Part shown: one piece after another, positions 17,855 to 27,172 of the stretch | How positions within the stretch are numbered: position 1 is the first letter of the stretch | Layout of the letters: every line of letters starts with the position of its first letter | Source: Paludisphaera borealis | GTDB taxonomy: Bacteria; Planctomycetota; Planctomycetia; Isosphaerales; Isosphaeraceae | Direction: 5' to 3' | NCBI RefSeq assembly: GCF_001956985.1 | Contig: NZ_CP019082.1 | Coordinates: forward strand, 6,634,001-6,698,000 | Length of the DNA: 64,000 nt | Notes under the pieces: model-generated | Told to the model about the DNA's origin: nothing | What the model saw: the letters and a program-made list of their open reading frames with translations, nothing else | Database searches by the model: none | Translations under genes and position numbers: made by a program

Positions 17855-19417
17855 TCAGGCGACGCCGATCAGTGCGGCGGCCGTCGCGCGGCGATCCGAC
17901 ACCTCGCCGTCGACGACGACCGGCACGCCGAGGTCTTCGCCGATCAGCCGCGAGGTGATCCGGGCCGACTCGTAGATGACAGGCAACCCGCTCCCCGGAT
18001 GCGTCCCGCCGCCGACGAGGTAGACCGATTCGAGGCCCTCGAAGCGGTTGCGAGGGCGCAGGTAAAGCATCTGCGACAGGTTGTGCGCCAGGTTGAACGT
18101 GGCGCCCAGGTGGATTTCATGCTGCTGGTCCCAGTCGGCGGGCGTCACCTGGCGCTCGAAGACGATCCGCTCCGCCACGTCGTCGAGGCCGATCTTGGCG
18201 AGTTGCCGCAGCGCGAGCTTGCGGAACCGAGGCGCCTCGCGGGCCCAATCGACGTTCGAATGCTGATGCGTGACCGGCAAGAGGACGTAGAGCGTGCTCT
18301 TGCCCGGGGGCGCGAGCGACGGGTCGGTGACGCAGGCGTTCTGAACGTAGAACGACGGATCGTCCGACAGGACGTGGCGCGTCTCGATGTCGTCGAGGTT
18401 GGCAAGGTAGTCGTCGGCCAGGTGGATCGTGTGATGCGCCAGGTCGTCGTACCGGCCCTCGATACCGAGATAGAGCATGTAGGTGGAGCACGAGAACCGC
18501 TTGCGCGCGATCTTTCGGTCGGACCATCGCGGACGAAGATGGTTCGGCACCAGCCGCTTCATGGCTCGGGCGAAGTCGGCGTTGATGACGAGGGCGTCGG
18601 CGTGGTGGACGCCCGACCGCGATCGAACGCCGACGGCCTTGCGGCCTTCGAAGAGGATTTCCTCGACCTCGTCGTCCAGCGAGATCGTCGCGCCCAGGCT
18701 CTCGGCGACGCGGGCCATCGCCTGCGAGACCGCGCCGCAGCCGCCCACCGGATGGTGGACGCCGTACTCGTATTCGAGGAACGAGAGGATCGAGAACAGG
18801 CTCGGGCAGTTGAACGGCGACATGCCGAGATACTTGGATTGGAACGTCATCGCGAGGCGGACGCGGGGGTCGTCGAAATAGCGCTTCAGCTCGCCGTCGA
18901 GCGAGAGCCATGGGCGGAGGATCGGCAACATCTTCGCGAGCCGGGGCGAGAGCATGTCGCGCCATCGCAGGAAGGGCGATTCGAGGACGGTGCGGAACGC
19001 GTTCATCTTCACCCGGTTGTCGTCGAGGAACCGGCGAAGCTGGAGGGCGTCGCGTGGCGAGAAGGCTGCGATCTCCCGCTCCATCCGCTCGACGTCGGGA
19101 GTCGCCTTGATCTCCCCCCCCGCGCCGAAGACGAGGTGGTACTGGGGGTCGAGGCGGATCATCGTCGTTTCCTGGTGGAGGTCGCGACCGACCGCCGCGA
19201 AGATCGATTCCAGGACGCGGGGGTAAAGGAAGAACGTCGGCCCGAGGTCGAACCGGAAGCCGTCAGCCTCGAAGGTCGACGTGCGACCGCCGACGTAAGG
19301 CTGCCGCTCCAAGACCGTCACCTTGCAACCGGCCGCCGCGAGCAGCATGGCCGCGGCCAGCCCCCCCGGCCCCGCCCCGACGATGACGACTCGCTTGCTG
19401 TCTGCTGGCGCTGGCAT
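17855..19417 (-). CDS. crtN: CrtN-like dehydrosqualene/squalene desaturase
   Basis: 520 aa. Motif GAGPGGLAAA (FAD) lies within the first 25 residues; C-terminal LESVYLVGGGTHPGSGLPVI binds FAD. FSCSTYMLYLGIEGRY and LAPPGKSTLYVLLPV match CrtN-type C30 desaturases. ATG 19417 is chosen because GAGAGG is just upstream; ATG 19447 would add ten residues with weaker context. It is first in a four-gene operon on this strand. Expected role: stepwise desaturation of squalene or dehydrosqualene to the coloured C30 chain. CrtN versus CrtP assignment is by visible motif similarity only. Confidence 0.82.
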   Translation of the reverse strand: MPAPADSKRVVIVGAGPGGLAAAMLLAAAGCKVTVLERQPYVGGRTSTFEADGFRFDLGPTFFLYPRVLESIFAAVGRDLHQETTMIRLDPQYHLVFGAGGEIKATPDVERMEREIAAFSPRDALQLRRFLDDNRVKMNAFRTVLESPFLRWRDMLSPRLAKMLPILRPWLSLDGELKRYFDDPRVRLAMTFQSKYLGMSPFNCPSLFSILSFLEYEYGVHHPVGGCGAVSQAMARVAESLGATISLDDEVEEILFEGRKAVGVRSRSGVHHADALVINADFARAMKRLVPNHLRPRWSDRKIARKRFSCSTYMLYLGIEGRYDDLAHHTIHLADDYLANLDDIETRHVLSDDPSFYVQNACVTDPSLAPPGKSTLYVLLPVTHQHSNVDWAREAPRFRKLALRQLAKIGLDDVAERIVFERQVTPADWDQQHEIHLGATFNLAHNLSQMLYLRPRNRFEGLESVYLVGGGTHPGSGLPVIYESARITSRLIGEDLGVPVVVDGEVSDRRATAAALIGVA

Positions 19418-19552
19418 CGTCCTCTCGCCCCTCTCGTTTCGATTCATCGAATCGTCATCCGTGCAGGAGGGTTGTAAGGCGAGGGCCCGTCAACCGTCAA
19501 GGAAGCCCGGAAAAATCCCTTCGGGCCTCGGCGGGCGAACGTCACGCCCTCG

Positions 19553-20719
19553 TCACTCCTCGTCGGAGATCAGACGGGCGATCGGCCGGGTCGCCGGCGT
19601 GTGCTCGAGAATGATCTTGAAGATCACCGTCAGCGGCACCGCGAGCACCATGCCGACCAGTCCCCAGAGCAGGCTCCAGAACGCCAGGCCGATCAGCACG
19701 ATCAACGGACTAAGGCCGAGCGCCTTGCCGGTCATCGCCGGCTCGATCACGTTCGAGGTGACTCCGTTAATCGTGATCAAGATCAGCGTGAAAACGATCG
19801 GCGGCCACATCGAGTCGAACTCCAGAAACGCGAGCGTGACCGGCGGAACCACGGCGATCAAGGGGCCGATGTACGGCAGGAAGTTGCCGAAGAACGTGAT
19901 CACGGCCCAGGTAGCCGCGCCGGTGATCCCGAACCCCCAGCACAGCAGGCCGATCGGGACGGCGACCAGCAGGCTGGCCTTCACCTTCACCGCCAGATAC
20001 TCGGAGATCGCGTGGTTGATCGACTCGACGACTTCCATGATCCCTTGCGCCCGCCCCGTCGAGAAGCTGGCGGTGATCCGCTGGGGCAGCCGCGACGCCG
20101 ACTGGAGCAGGAAGATCATGTAGAAGGCGATCACGACCGATTCGAGCGAGATCGACACGAACGCCGACGCCGCTCCGCGCACCAGCCGCTGGGAAAGCTC
20201 GCTGGTGAGCGAGTCCTCGGGTTCGACCGCCTTGGCGTCGGGGTTCGACCTCTGGAACCGGGACGTAAACGAGTTGGACAGCTCGCGGAACCGGCTCTCC
20301 AGCTCGGCCTCGCGCTGCTGGTAGATCGGCAGTTTGGCGTCGATCTCGACGACGTCGCGGTAGACCATCCGCGTCAGGAGTAGAATTCCCAGCGTGAAGC
20401 CGATCGCGATCGAGAGGAACGACAGCACCGGCCACATCTTCCGGCGCAGGCGATTATACAGCGGCAGGAACAGGTAGCAGAGCAGGACGGCGATCAAGAG
20501 CGGACGGAGGACCGGCTCAAGTCGTTCGAGCAGATAGAGACTCGTCGCGATAATGACCAGCACGAAGGCGAGCATCCGCACGCCGCTGAGGCTCGGAGCG
20601 CGTTGCAACAGAGCCGCGCCGGCGGTCTCGCCCGGCTTCGGCGCGGCTGCGTCCAGGATCGATCCCAGGTCGTCGTCGGCGGCTCCAGGGTCGGCGGCGG
20701 CGGTCGCGTGGTTCTCCAA
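19553..20719 (-). CDS. AI-2E family transporter
   Basis: 388 aa. Eight hydrophobic segments in the family's pattern, with the long soluble loop (about 110-190) after the third and the typical NFLPYIGPLIAVVPPV and GVTSNVIEPAMTGKALGLSPL motifs. The family includes TqsA-like exporters and Na+(Li+)/H+ antiporters; the substrate is not predictable. Start: TTG at 20719 is preferred, with AAGGAG ten bases upstream and directly after the preceding gene's stop. The ATG at 20815 would overlap that gene by 77 bp. C-terminus ends in an acidic tail. Confidence 0.88.
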   Translation of the reverse strand: MENHATAAADPGAADDDLGSILDAAAPKPGETAGAALLQRAPSLSGVRMLAFVLVIIATSLYLLERLEPVLRPLLIAVLLCYLFLPLYNRLRRKMWPVLSFLSIAIGFTLGILLLTRMVYRDVVEIDAKLPIYQQREAELESRFRELSNSFTSRFQRSNPDAKAVEPEDSLTSELSQRLVRGAASAFVSISLESVVIAFYMIFLLQSASRLPQRITASFSTGRAQGIMEVVESINHAISEYLAVKVKASLLVAVPIGLLCWGFGITGAATWAVITFFGNFLPYIGPLIAVVPPVTLAFLEFDSMWPPIVFTLILITINGVTSNVIEPAMTGKALGLSPLIVLIGLAFWSLLWGLVGMVLAVPLTVIFKIILEHTPATRPIARLISDEE

Positions 20720-20738
20720 GGCGGGAACGCTCCTTGAG

Positions 20739-21731
20739 TCAGCTTCTCGTCGTGAGCGCGGGGGCCAGCCAGGACCGAAGCTCGGGCGCGCCGAGCTTGG
20801 CGCGGAAGTCTTCAAGGGCGGCGTCGAGCGAACGCATCAGGCCCGGCTTGCACGATTCGAGACGGTCGATCAGGAGGCCCGCGTTCAGAGGGCGGGGCGC
20901 GCCCTGGCCCAGTTCGGCCGTCGGCGTCGCCGTGATCAGGCTCTCATCGAGATCGAAGGCGCGAGCGATGGCGCGGGCAAACCGAACCCGATCCATGATC
21001 TCCGGACCGACGACGTGGATCAGGCCCGAGGCGCCCGCCTCGACCAGCAGCAGCACCGCGCGCGCCACGTCGGGCCCGTAGCTCGGGCTCGAGACCTGAT
21101 CGCTCGGGCAAATCATCGGCTTGCCTTGCTCAAGAGCGCGGATGAGCTGGTAGGAGAAGTTCTTGCCCTGTCGCTCGGGGCCGTAGACCCAGCAGGTCCG
21201 GACCGTGAGCAGCCGGTCGCCCAGGACCTCCGCGAGCGCGACCTCAGCGTCGTACTTAGCTTGCCCGTAGACGGAGAGCGGGTTCGTGGGCGCGTCTTCG
21301 GAGTACCGCCCTTTCACACCGTCGAAGACGTAGTCGGTCGAGAAGTAGACGAATCGCGCGCCCAGATCGGCCGCGGTCCGGGCGACGTGCAGCGGCTGTT
21401 CGAGGTTCGCCGCGTAGGCCCGCGCCTTGTCGCGCTCGCAGCCGTCAACCCAGGTGAAACCCGCGGGGTAGAAGACCACGTCGGGCCGCTCCGCGCGCAA
21501 GAGAGCCGTGACGGCGTCAAGGTCCGCCGCGTCGAGCGCGATCAGGTCCGAGAACGCCTGGCTGGAATAGGTGCCGACCGCCTGGTGCCCGCGCTCGGCG
21601 AGATACCGGAACAGCCATCCCCCGATCTGTCCCGACCCGCCGACCACCACGGCCCGCAACGGAGTCTCTGCCTTGGCGTCCCATTGAGCGGAAAAAACGG
21701 CAGGTCGAGCCACCGAAAACTGTGTCGACAT
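20739..21731 (-). CDS. RmlD-like SDR (dTDP-4-dehydrorhamnose reductase family)
   Basis: 330 aa. Extended SDR: cofactor motif GGSGQIGG (31-38), YFSTDYVFDG with the Ser/Thr of the active site, and the catalytic YGQAK (Tyr-x-x-x-Lys). This is the RmlD signature; MAT2B-type regulatory proteins share it. No other dTDP-rhamnose gene is nearby, so the exact substrate is open. The ATG at 21731 follows GGGGAGG by 11 bases; a longer frame to 21878 has no supporting site. The 3' end is 19 bp from the transporter start, so they are likely one operon. Confidence 0.82.
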   Translation of the reverse strand: MSTQFSVARPAVFSAQWDAKAETPLRAVVVGGSGQIGGWLFRYLAERGHQAVGTYSSQAFSDLIALDAADLDAVTALLRAERPDVVFYPAGFTWVDGCERDKARAYAANLEQPLHVARTAADLGARFVYFSTDYVFDGVKGRYSEDAPTNPLSVYGQAKYDAEVALAEVLGDRLLTVRTCWVYGPERQGKNFSYQLIRALEQGKPMICPSDQVSSPSYGPDVARAVLLLVEAGASGLIHVVGPEIMDRVRFARAIARAFDLDESLITATPTAELGQGAPRPLNAGLLIDRLESCKPGLMRSLDAALEDFRAKLGAPELRSWLAPALTTRS

Positions 21732-21919
21732 TCCGAACAAGACCTCCCCGTTCTCTCGAATCCCCAGACGACCAACTCCGCCGCCGTCCGGCCCGAACGC
21801 GCGACTTCCGCACCGCCGGCGCGAGGGTGCTTTCAATGGCCCCCGGCGGCGGCTGCCATGATAGCAAAGACGTCGCACTGCGACACCTTTCGATTTTCTC
21901 AGACCCTCTTTTCGAAATG

Positions 21920-21945
21920 AAAAACCCGGCGACGAGGTCGCCGGG
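21920..21945 (-). terminator. Intrinsic terminator
   Basis: On the minus strand a perfect 9-bp stem (CCCGGCGAC/GTCGCCGGG, loop of three) is followed by five T (A-run 21920-21924 on the plus strand). It lies 26 bp past the stop of the 21971-22630 gene. Confidence 0.85.
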
Positions 21946-21970
21946 CGTTTGACCGATCTTCGGGGTCGAA

Positions 21971-22630
21971 TCAGGTGTTTTTGGTGCCGAAGGCGTGACT
22001 GCCGGCGGGTCCGAACGCGGCGACGTACGACGGCAAGATGCCGGTCGTCGTGGTGCTGGTGCGGGCCAGGGTCTGGATGCGAACTTGCTCGAGATTGCTC
22101 TGCAGCTCTTGCTGCGTGGTCGAGTTGGCGACCGCGTTCTCGAGGAGTTCCGCGACCGACAGGTTGCCGACGGACTCAGAGCTGGAAGCCGGGTTGAGCG
22201 TCGTCAGCGCGGTGCGGTTGGAGAGACCGGCGCCGCCGGTCGGGTTATTGGTGCTGAGGCCGCCGCCGTAGGGAAGCTTGAACTCTAGCGAGGCGATCTT
22301 GGCGTCGAGCTTCGCCAGCGCGGTTCCGTTGCCGTACGACCAGTCGTTGCCCCCCGTGCCGTAGGTACCGACTCCGATCTTGGCGTCGAAGGTGTCCGTG
22401 AAGCCCTTCTGCTGGTTGTAAAGGTTCAGCACGCTCTTGTTGAAATTCAGGATCGCTGTGTTGATCTGGCTCTGGACGTTGCTGTACGTCCGACTCGTCA
22501 GGACAAGCGCGCCCTTGAAGCCGAGCGTGTTGCTCCCGCCCAAAGCAGCGGGGAACCTGAACCCGCCGCTGAGCAAGGCTCGTTCTTCAAGGATCGCGAC
22601 GTGACCGGGAACAAAGTGGTGCTTCTTCAT
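21971..22630 (-). CDS. Secreted-type protein with LEPR-XLL-like N-terminus
   Basis: 219 aa from ATG 22630, GAGAGG just upstream. The N-terminus is basic, then AILEERALLSG, which resembles the LEPR-XLL motif that heads many planctomycete extracellular proteins. The rest is Ser/Thr/Asn-rich with little charge (SNVQSQINTAILNFNKSV; GVGTYGTGGNDWSYGNGT) and one helical stretch near NLSVAELLENAV. I see no catalytic motif and recognise no family. It ends at a strong terminator and has its own 5' region, so it is monocistronic. Confidence 0.75.
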   Translation of the reverse strand: MKKHHFVPGHVAILEERALLSGGFRFPAALGGSNTLGFKGALVLTSRTYSNVQSQINTAILNFNKSVLNLYNQQKGFTDTFDAKIGVGTYGTGGNDWSYGNGTALAKLDAKIASLEFKLPYGGGLSTNNPTGGAGLSNRTALTTLNPASSSESVGNLSVAELLENAVANSTTQQELQSNLEQVRIQTLARTSTTTTGILPSYVAAFGPAGSHAFGTKNT

Positions 22631-23352
22631 GGGTTCCTCTCTAAGTCGGCCGATCAGAGCAAGTATCCGCATCAAAGCGGACCCGAAACTCAGTCGAAAA
22701 CTCGCGGTGGATCACGACCCAACCGCTTGCGGAAACACCGGCGAACACCAGCCAGGAAGTCGTTCGCTCATCGAGCGGAGCGACTTGCCGTCGGGACGAC
22801 GCCCCAATTGCTTGGCTGCCTCAATGGATTTCGCATCGCGGCCATGACGTCTACTTAAGAGCGAGTCCCTCTTGTCGCATCCTCCAACGAGTCGAAGACT
22901 TCGCCCCCAGTAGGCCGCATGGTCGCCAACCTGCGTGAGTATTGGTGTACTAGAATTCCTGCGTAATCATTGGCGTATCAGGATTTCAGGTGCCATTCTC
23001 GCCACACGGAGGTAAGCTTGCATACGGCTGATCTCTTGGACTCCAGCCGCAAATCATGGATGCACGGCCGAGAACGACCTCACTTCCGACAAACTCCGGC
23101 GCACCCTCCGGATAACCCTCATAATCCCTAATTCCCTTTCATCTTGCAAATTAAACCTCGATCGAAGAATAATTTTTGGGATTTCGGAACTGTTCTGGAA
23201 CCGACAAGCGTGCCGCCAGTCTCGAACCCGTCTGCGTGTTGCGCGCAAGCCCACCCTTAAGGCTTTCGTTCAATTCCGTTTAGGACGAATCCTGGCCGAT
23301 TTCGGGTGCGTCGATGACCGAAGTGCCGTCTCCCATGAGCCGGAGTCCGGAA
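22631..23352. other. Gene-free divergent control region
   Basis: About 720 bp between divergent genes, AT-richer than its surroundings around 23130-23190. No convincing frame. Two GGAAC words 12 bp apart (23186-23190 and 23198-23202) could belong to an ECF-type promoter, but spacing to a -10 cannot be fixed by eye. Two imperfect 21-bp direct repeats beginning ATTGGTGTAC and ATTGGCGTAT lie 28 bp apart at 22941 and 22969. Confidence 0.4.
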
Positions 23353-23973
23353 ATGAACCAACAGCTCATCGCCGACAGGACGAACGACGAAGCGATTGAA
23401 TCGCTGCTTGGACTGGCGCGCAATGGATCGATCGAGGCCCTCGGAGATCTCTTCGAGATGACCCGGGAGCACCTCTTACATGCCGCCAGCCACGAACTGC
23501 CCATGGACCTGAGAGCCAAACAAGGCGCATCGGATCTCGTGCAGGAGACGTTCCTTGTAGCGCATCGCCTGTTCCACCGGTTCGAGGGGCGAACTTCGGC
23601 CGAGTTGTTGCTCTGGCTGAAGGCGATCCTGCGGAACACATCGGCCCATCTGCGACGGAGTTATCGCACGGCCCGCCGCGCCGCCTTCCGCGAGGTGCCG
23701 ATGGACGCCGCCTCGTCGTTGACGGCCGACCTGAGCGCTTCCGATTCCACTCCGAGCGCCCTGATTCAGCGTGAGGAGACGGCGACGATGTTGCGGGCCG
23801 CGACGGAACGACTGCCGGCCCGTGATCGCCAGGTGCTCCTGTTGAAGCACCATGACGAGTTGACCTTCGAGGAAGTCGGCCAGCGGCTGGCGATCTCGAC
23901 GGTCGCCGCGCGGAAGGCCTGGCTGCGAGCCATCGAACGGCTTCGCGAGCAGCTCGAACTGGAACAGGTCTGA
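23353..23973 (+). CDS. ECF-type sigma-70 factor
   Basis: 206 aa. Region 2 (DLRAKQGASDLVQETFLVAHRLF; core-binding and -10 contact) and region 4 (ERLPARDRQVLLLKHHDELTFEEVGQRLAISTVAARK; helix-turn-helix for the -35) are both intact with a variable linker between. The FEEVGQRLAIS helix-turn-helix and the longer linker are common in planctomycete ECF groups paired with Ser/Thr kinases. The ATG at 23353 has GGAG seven bases upstream; ATGs at 23314 and 23335 are weaker alternatives. Convergent with the kinase gene at 24053, 79 bp away. Confidence 0.88.
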   Translation: MNQQLIADRTNDEAIESLLGLARNGSIEALGDLFEMTREHLLHAASHELPMDLRAKQGASDLVQETFLVAHRLFHRFEGRTSAELLLWLKAILRNTSAHLRRSYRTARRAAFREVPMDAASSLTADLSASDSTPSALIQREETATMLRAATERLPARDRQVLLLKHHDELTFEEVGQRLAISTVAARKAWLRAIERLREQLELEQV

Positions 23974-24052
23974 GCCGGCGCGGGGATCGCGAGCGGACGG
24001 GGGCCGAGGCCCGACCGCCCTCGGGCCGCTCGACTACGCTCGGACGGAGGAT

Positions 24053-25378
24053 CTACTCAGGCGAAACCTTTGGCGAAACGGCGCCCTCGGCTTCCTTGAG
24101 CAGCTCGGTTTCCGCCCGTCGCCTGTTGGGTTCGCTGGCGGCTTCCCCCGCGGCCCCGGTGGGTCGGCCCTGGGATTCCCAGATGCGAAACGCCCGCAAG
24201 TTGACTTCGGCCGTGATCTCGGCCTCCGCCTGGAACCAGTTGGGCTCGCGGACGGCCTCGCCCGCCTCGCCCTCGGGGCTGCCTTGCGATTTCCAGATCG
24301 CGAACGCCCGAAGCTCGGTCAAGCGTCGAAATTCCGGCGACGGTTCGGGCGCGGGCGGCGGCGCGGCGGTCTGCTTTTCCACGACTCCGGGCGCGGAAGT
24401 CGCGTCGCTCCGCGGCGCGCCGACCCAAGGCTTGCTCGCCGGCCGGTTGCGCTCCGGAGCGGTTCGACTTTCGCCGTGTCGCCAGCTCCAGGAGGCCAGG
24501 GCCACTCCGACCGCGACGGTCGGCAGTCCGATCGCCAGTGGAAGCAACCACCGGGAGCGGCCGGCCGACGACGCCAGAGCCGCGTCGAGGTCGCGCAAGA
24601 AATCCGAGAGCTTGGAATAGCGATTCCCAGGGTCCTGCGCCAGCGCCTTGGCCAAGACCGAATCGACCTGCCTGGCGAGCTTCGGATTGATCTCCGAGGG
24701 GGGGATGAACAGCCCCAGCACGCGCTTCCTCGTGAGCAGCTCGTAGGCCAGGGCCGCGAGCGAGTACTGGTCGGAGCGCTCGTCGACTTCGAGTGCGTTC
24801 TGTTGTTCCGGAGACGCGTAGCCGACGGTGCCGAGCCCGCAATTGGTCGCGGTCAACAGGCCCTTCTGGCTCTGGACGACCGCGAGTCCGAAATCCGCGA
24901 CCTTGACCAGCGACTCGGTCGGCATGAGGATGTTTTCGGGCTTCAGATCACGATGCAAGATACCCTTGAGCTGGAGGCAGACCAGGGCCTCGCCGATCTG
25001 CGAGACGACCGCGCGGACCTTGGCCACCGCCAGCGGCGGACCGCCCCGCATCAGCCTGCGGAGGTCCCCTCCTTCAATGTATTCCGTGACCAGATACGGA
25101 ACGCCGGAGTCCGCCGTCGTCCCGAAATCGAGAACCGTCAGGATGTGCGGATGGGAGACCATCGCCAGCAGCTCGGCTTCGCGGCGGAACCGCTCGCGAC
25201 ACGACTCGGCGTCCACGCCGTCGGGAATCGCCAGCACCTTGACGCAGACGTCCCGGCCGAGGGCGTGCTGACGAGCCAGGTAAACCCTCCCCATCCCCCC
25301 TCGGCCCAGTGCGCGGAGCACCTGATAGCCCGGAATCTCGGGGAGCAGACCGGCGTCGGAGGTTTCGCGAATCGGCAC
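24053..25378 (-). CDS. Transmembrane Ser/Thr kinase with two DUF2934 repeats
   Basis: 441 aa from a GTG start with GGGAGG seven bases upstream. Kinase domain 18-275: glycine loop GRGGMGRV (25-32), Lys47, HRDLKPEN (142-149), DFG (162-164), and the activation segment GTVGYASPEQ. One membrane helix (277-297) follows. Outside it a Pro/Ala-rich linker leads to two DUF2934-like units of about 35 residues (RAFAIWKSQGSPEGEAGEAV; RAFRIWESQGRPTGAAGEAA). A Hanks-type PknB-like kinase with the sensing part outside the membrane. The nearby ECF sigma gene is a possible target; that is inference from position only. Confidence 0.9.
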   Translation of the reverse strand: MPIRETSDAGLLPEIPGYQVLRALGRGGMGRVYLARQHALGRDVCVKVLAIPDGVDAESCRERFRREAELLAMVSHPHILTVLDFGTTADSGVPYLVTEYIEGGDLRRLMRGGPPLAVAKVRAVVSQIGEALVCLQLKGILHRDLKPENILMPTESLVKVADFGLAVVQSQKGLLTATNCGLGTVGYASPEQQNALEVDERSDQYSLAALAYELLTRKRVLGLFIPPSEINPKLARQVDSVLAKALAQDPGNRYSKLSDFLRDLDAALASSAGRSRWLLPLAIGLPTVAVGVALASWSWRHGESRTAPERNRPASKPWVGAPRSDATSAPGVVEKQTAAPPPAPEPSPEFRRLTELRAFAIWKSQGSPEGEAGEAVREPNWFQAEAEITAEVNLRAFRIWESQGRPTGAAGEAASEPNRRRAETELLKEAEGAVSPKVSPE

Positions 25379-25726
25379 GGCGAATCCTCCCTACCAAGAC
25401 GGGTGACATCCACGGACGGAACGGCGACGAAATCCAGCACGGACGCTTGATCGACAGCAACGCGTTAAGACAGTTTCATACTTCTCGAACATGCTGACTC
25501 AGGTTTAACCCAATCTTCCCCCGACATGCAAGTCCGTCGTCGAAATGGGAATTCGAAGGCGATCCGTTTCGTACGGCAAGCCCCCGAGTCGAAACAACCG
25601 CATCCGACGTCTGGCGTCGTCCGGAACGGCCGAGTACACTCGTCGGAGGCATTGATCGAGAGAGCGACGGAAACCGCCGAGTTTCGGCGTCGGATCGTCG
25701 GCAGCGAGCGAGGATCGGGAGGCTTG
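25379..25726. other. Divergent intergenic region
   Basis: 348 bp between the divergent kinase and membrane-protein genes. An open frame runs through it on the plus strand into the next gene, but it has no start signal or family-like sequence, so I treat it as non-coding. It should hold promoters for both genes; I cannot identify them by eye. Confidence 0.4.
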
Positions 25727-27172
25727 ATGAGCTTGATGACGACGCCGTTGGTGTGGGCGCAGTCGGGAGGTTCGGGGGCTTCGACGAATCCGGCGGCGAC
25801 GGCTTATCTGGCGCTTCGTCGCTGGTGCGGCGGGCTGACGTTGTCGTCGCCTCAGCCGGTTCCCGGCTTCGAGGGGCTCTGGATCTTCCTGGGGGCGCTC
25901 GGGGCTCTCGTGTTGATCGGGCTGGCGCTGCAAGGGGCGGGCCCGCTTCTCAAGCAGCTTTGCGACGTTCCAGGGCACGTCCGGCTGGCTCAGGCCGCCG
26001 CCGCGCGGGTCTGGCGGGCGGGTCGGCTGGTGGTCGCGGCCATCGGCTTCACGGTGATGTCGTGGACCGGCGCTCTGACTCTGGCGTTCTTCTTCGAGAA
26101 CCAGGACCGGGGCCGAAGCGACTTGCTGCTCCTCTTCCGGACCAGGAGCCGGAGCGAGCTGGCCCTTGAGCAAGGGCTGACGGCCGCCTTGACGCCGTTG
26201 CGCGACCTCGCCGGCCTGGCCGACAACCTTCCCGCGCTGCTCGCCGCGATCTGGCTGGTCTTCCGATTCGCGTCGGGCGTGCGACCGATGTTCGTGGTCG
26301 CGACCAATGCTTCGGCCCAAGCCGCCGCGCCGAGATTCTCGATCCGGGACCGAAGAACGATCGACGGCTGGGCGACCGTCGTGTGGACCTGCGCCGGGCT
26401 CTATGCAGTCTACCGGATCGTCGCCAAGGCCGCCGGCAGCGCCGAGCTTCCGGTCGGAAACTGCCTGGTCCTGGAAACGCTGATCGTCCCGGCCTTGATG
26501 CTCTTCTGCGACGGCTTCCTCCTGGCGTGGGTGCTGGTCGAGCTGCGCGACGCCGGTTCCGACGTTCGCGGAGAGACGCGCCTTGATCCCACTCAGGCGT
26601 TGAAACTGATGCCGGCCGCGGCGTTGGGGTGCCTGCTGGCCTTGCCGGCGCGCTACATGGCGACGGCGGTCTTCCTCGCGTCTCAGCACGTCCCCTCGAA
26701 GGTGCTGGCGACGACGGTCGGCCGCTACATCCGCTGGCAACTTGGCTGGGGGCTCGTCGACCTCCAAGGGGCCTCGCTGGTGCTCGTCGGGGCCGTCGGG
26801 GTCATCGCCTGGAGTCGCGGCTCCCTCGCCGAGACGTTCCACGGATACCGCCGGCTGCTGGCCCGCGAGACCGGTAGGCTGGTGGTCGGGCTGGCGGTCG
26901 CCGGCCTCGGCTGCGCGGCGGCGGCCGGTACGACGTACTTGCTGGTCTTCCTGCTGCCGCCGGCTGGATGGGTGCTGGCGGCGGCCGACAGCTACGCCCA
27001 CTACGCGACGATGCCCATCGGCCTCTGGACGCTCTCAGCCCTCGTCACGCTCGCCGAGCGATCGTTGCCGATCGCGGCCGCCGCTTCCGATCCGCTCCCG
27101 GCGCTCGACGTCGTCGCTCCCGCTCCCGAGGGTTCCGAGGAGCCGGACGCGGAGCCGATCGCCGGACCGTGA
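25727..27172 (+). CDS. Polytopic membrane protein of unknown function
   Basis: 481 aa. About nine hydrophobic segments (near 42-64, 92-110, 145-168, 190-212, 225-250, 285-305, 330-352, 372-400 and 415-435), an acidic Pro-rich C-terminal tail, and no recognised motif. ATG 25727 follows GGGAGG by four bases; a second ATG lies nine bases on. A stretch before it is open but looks non-coding. The gene stands alone, 575 bp before prkA. It could be a planctomycete-specific integral protein. Confidence 0.72.
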   Translation: MSLMTTPLVWAQSGGSGASTNPAATAYLALRRWCGGLTLSSPQPVPGFEGLWIFLGALGALVLIGLALQGAGPLLKQLCDVPGHVRLAQAAAARVWRAGRLVVAAIGFTVMSWTGALTLAFFFENQDRGRSDLLLLFRTRSRSELALEQGLTAALTPLRDLAGLADNLPALLAAIWLVFRFASGVRPMFVVATNASAQAAAPRFSIRDRRTIDGWATVVWTCAGLYAVYRIVAKAAGSAELPVGNCLVLETLIVPALMLFCDGFLLAWVLVELRDAGSDVRGETRLDPTQALKLMPAAALGCLLALPARYMATAVFLASQHVPSKVLATTVGRYIRWQLGWGLVDLQGASLVLVGAVGVIAWSRGSLAETFHGYRRLLARETGRLVVGLAVAGLGCAAAAGTTYLLVFLLPPAGWVLAAADSYAHYATMPIGLWTLSALVTLAERSLPIAAAASDPLPALDVVAPAPEGSEEPDAEPIAGP

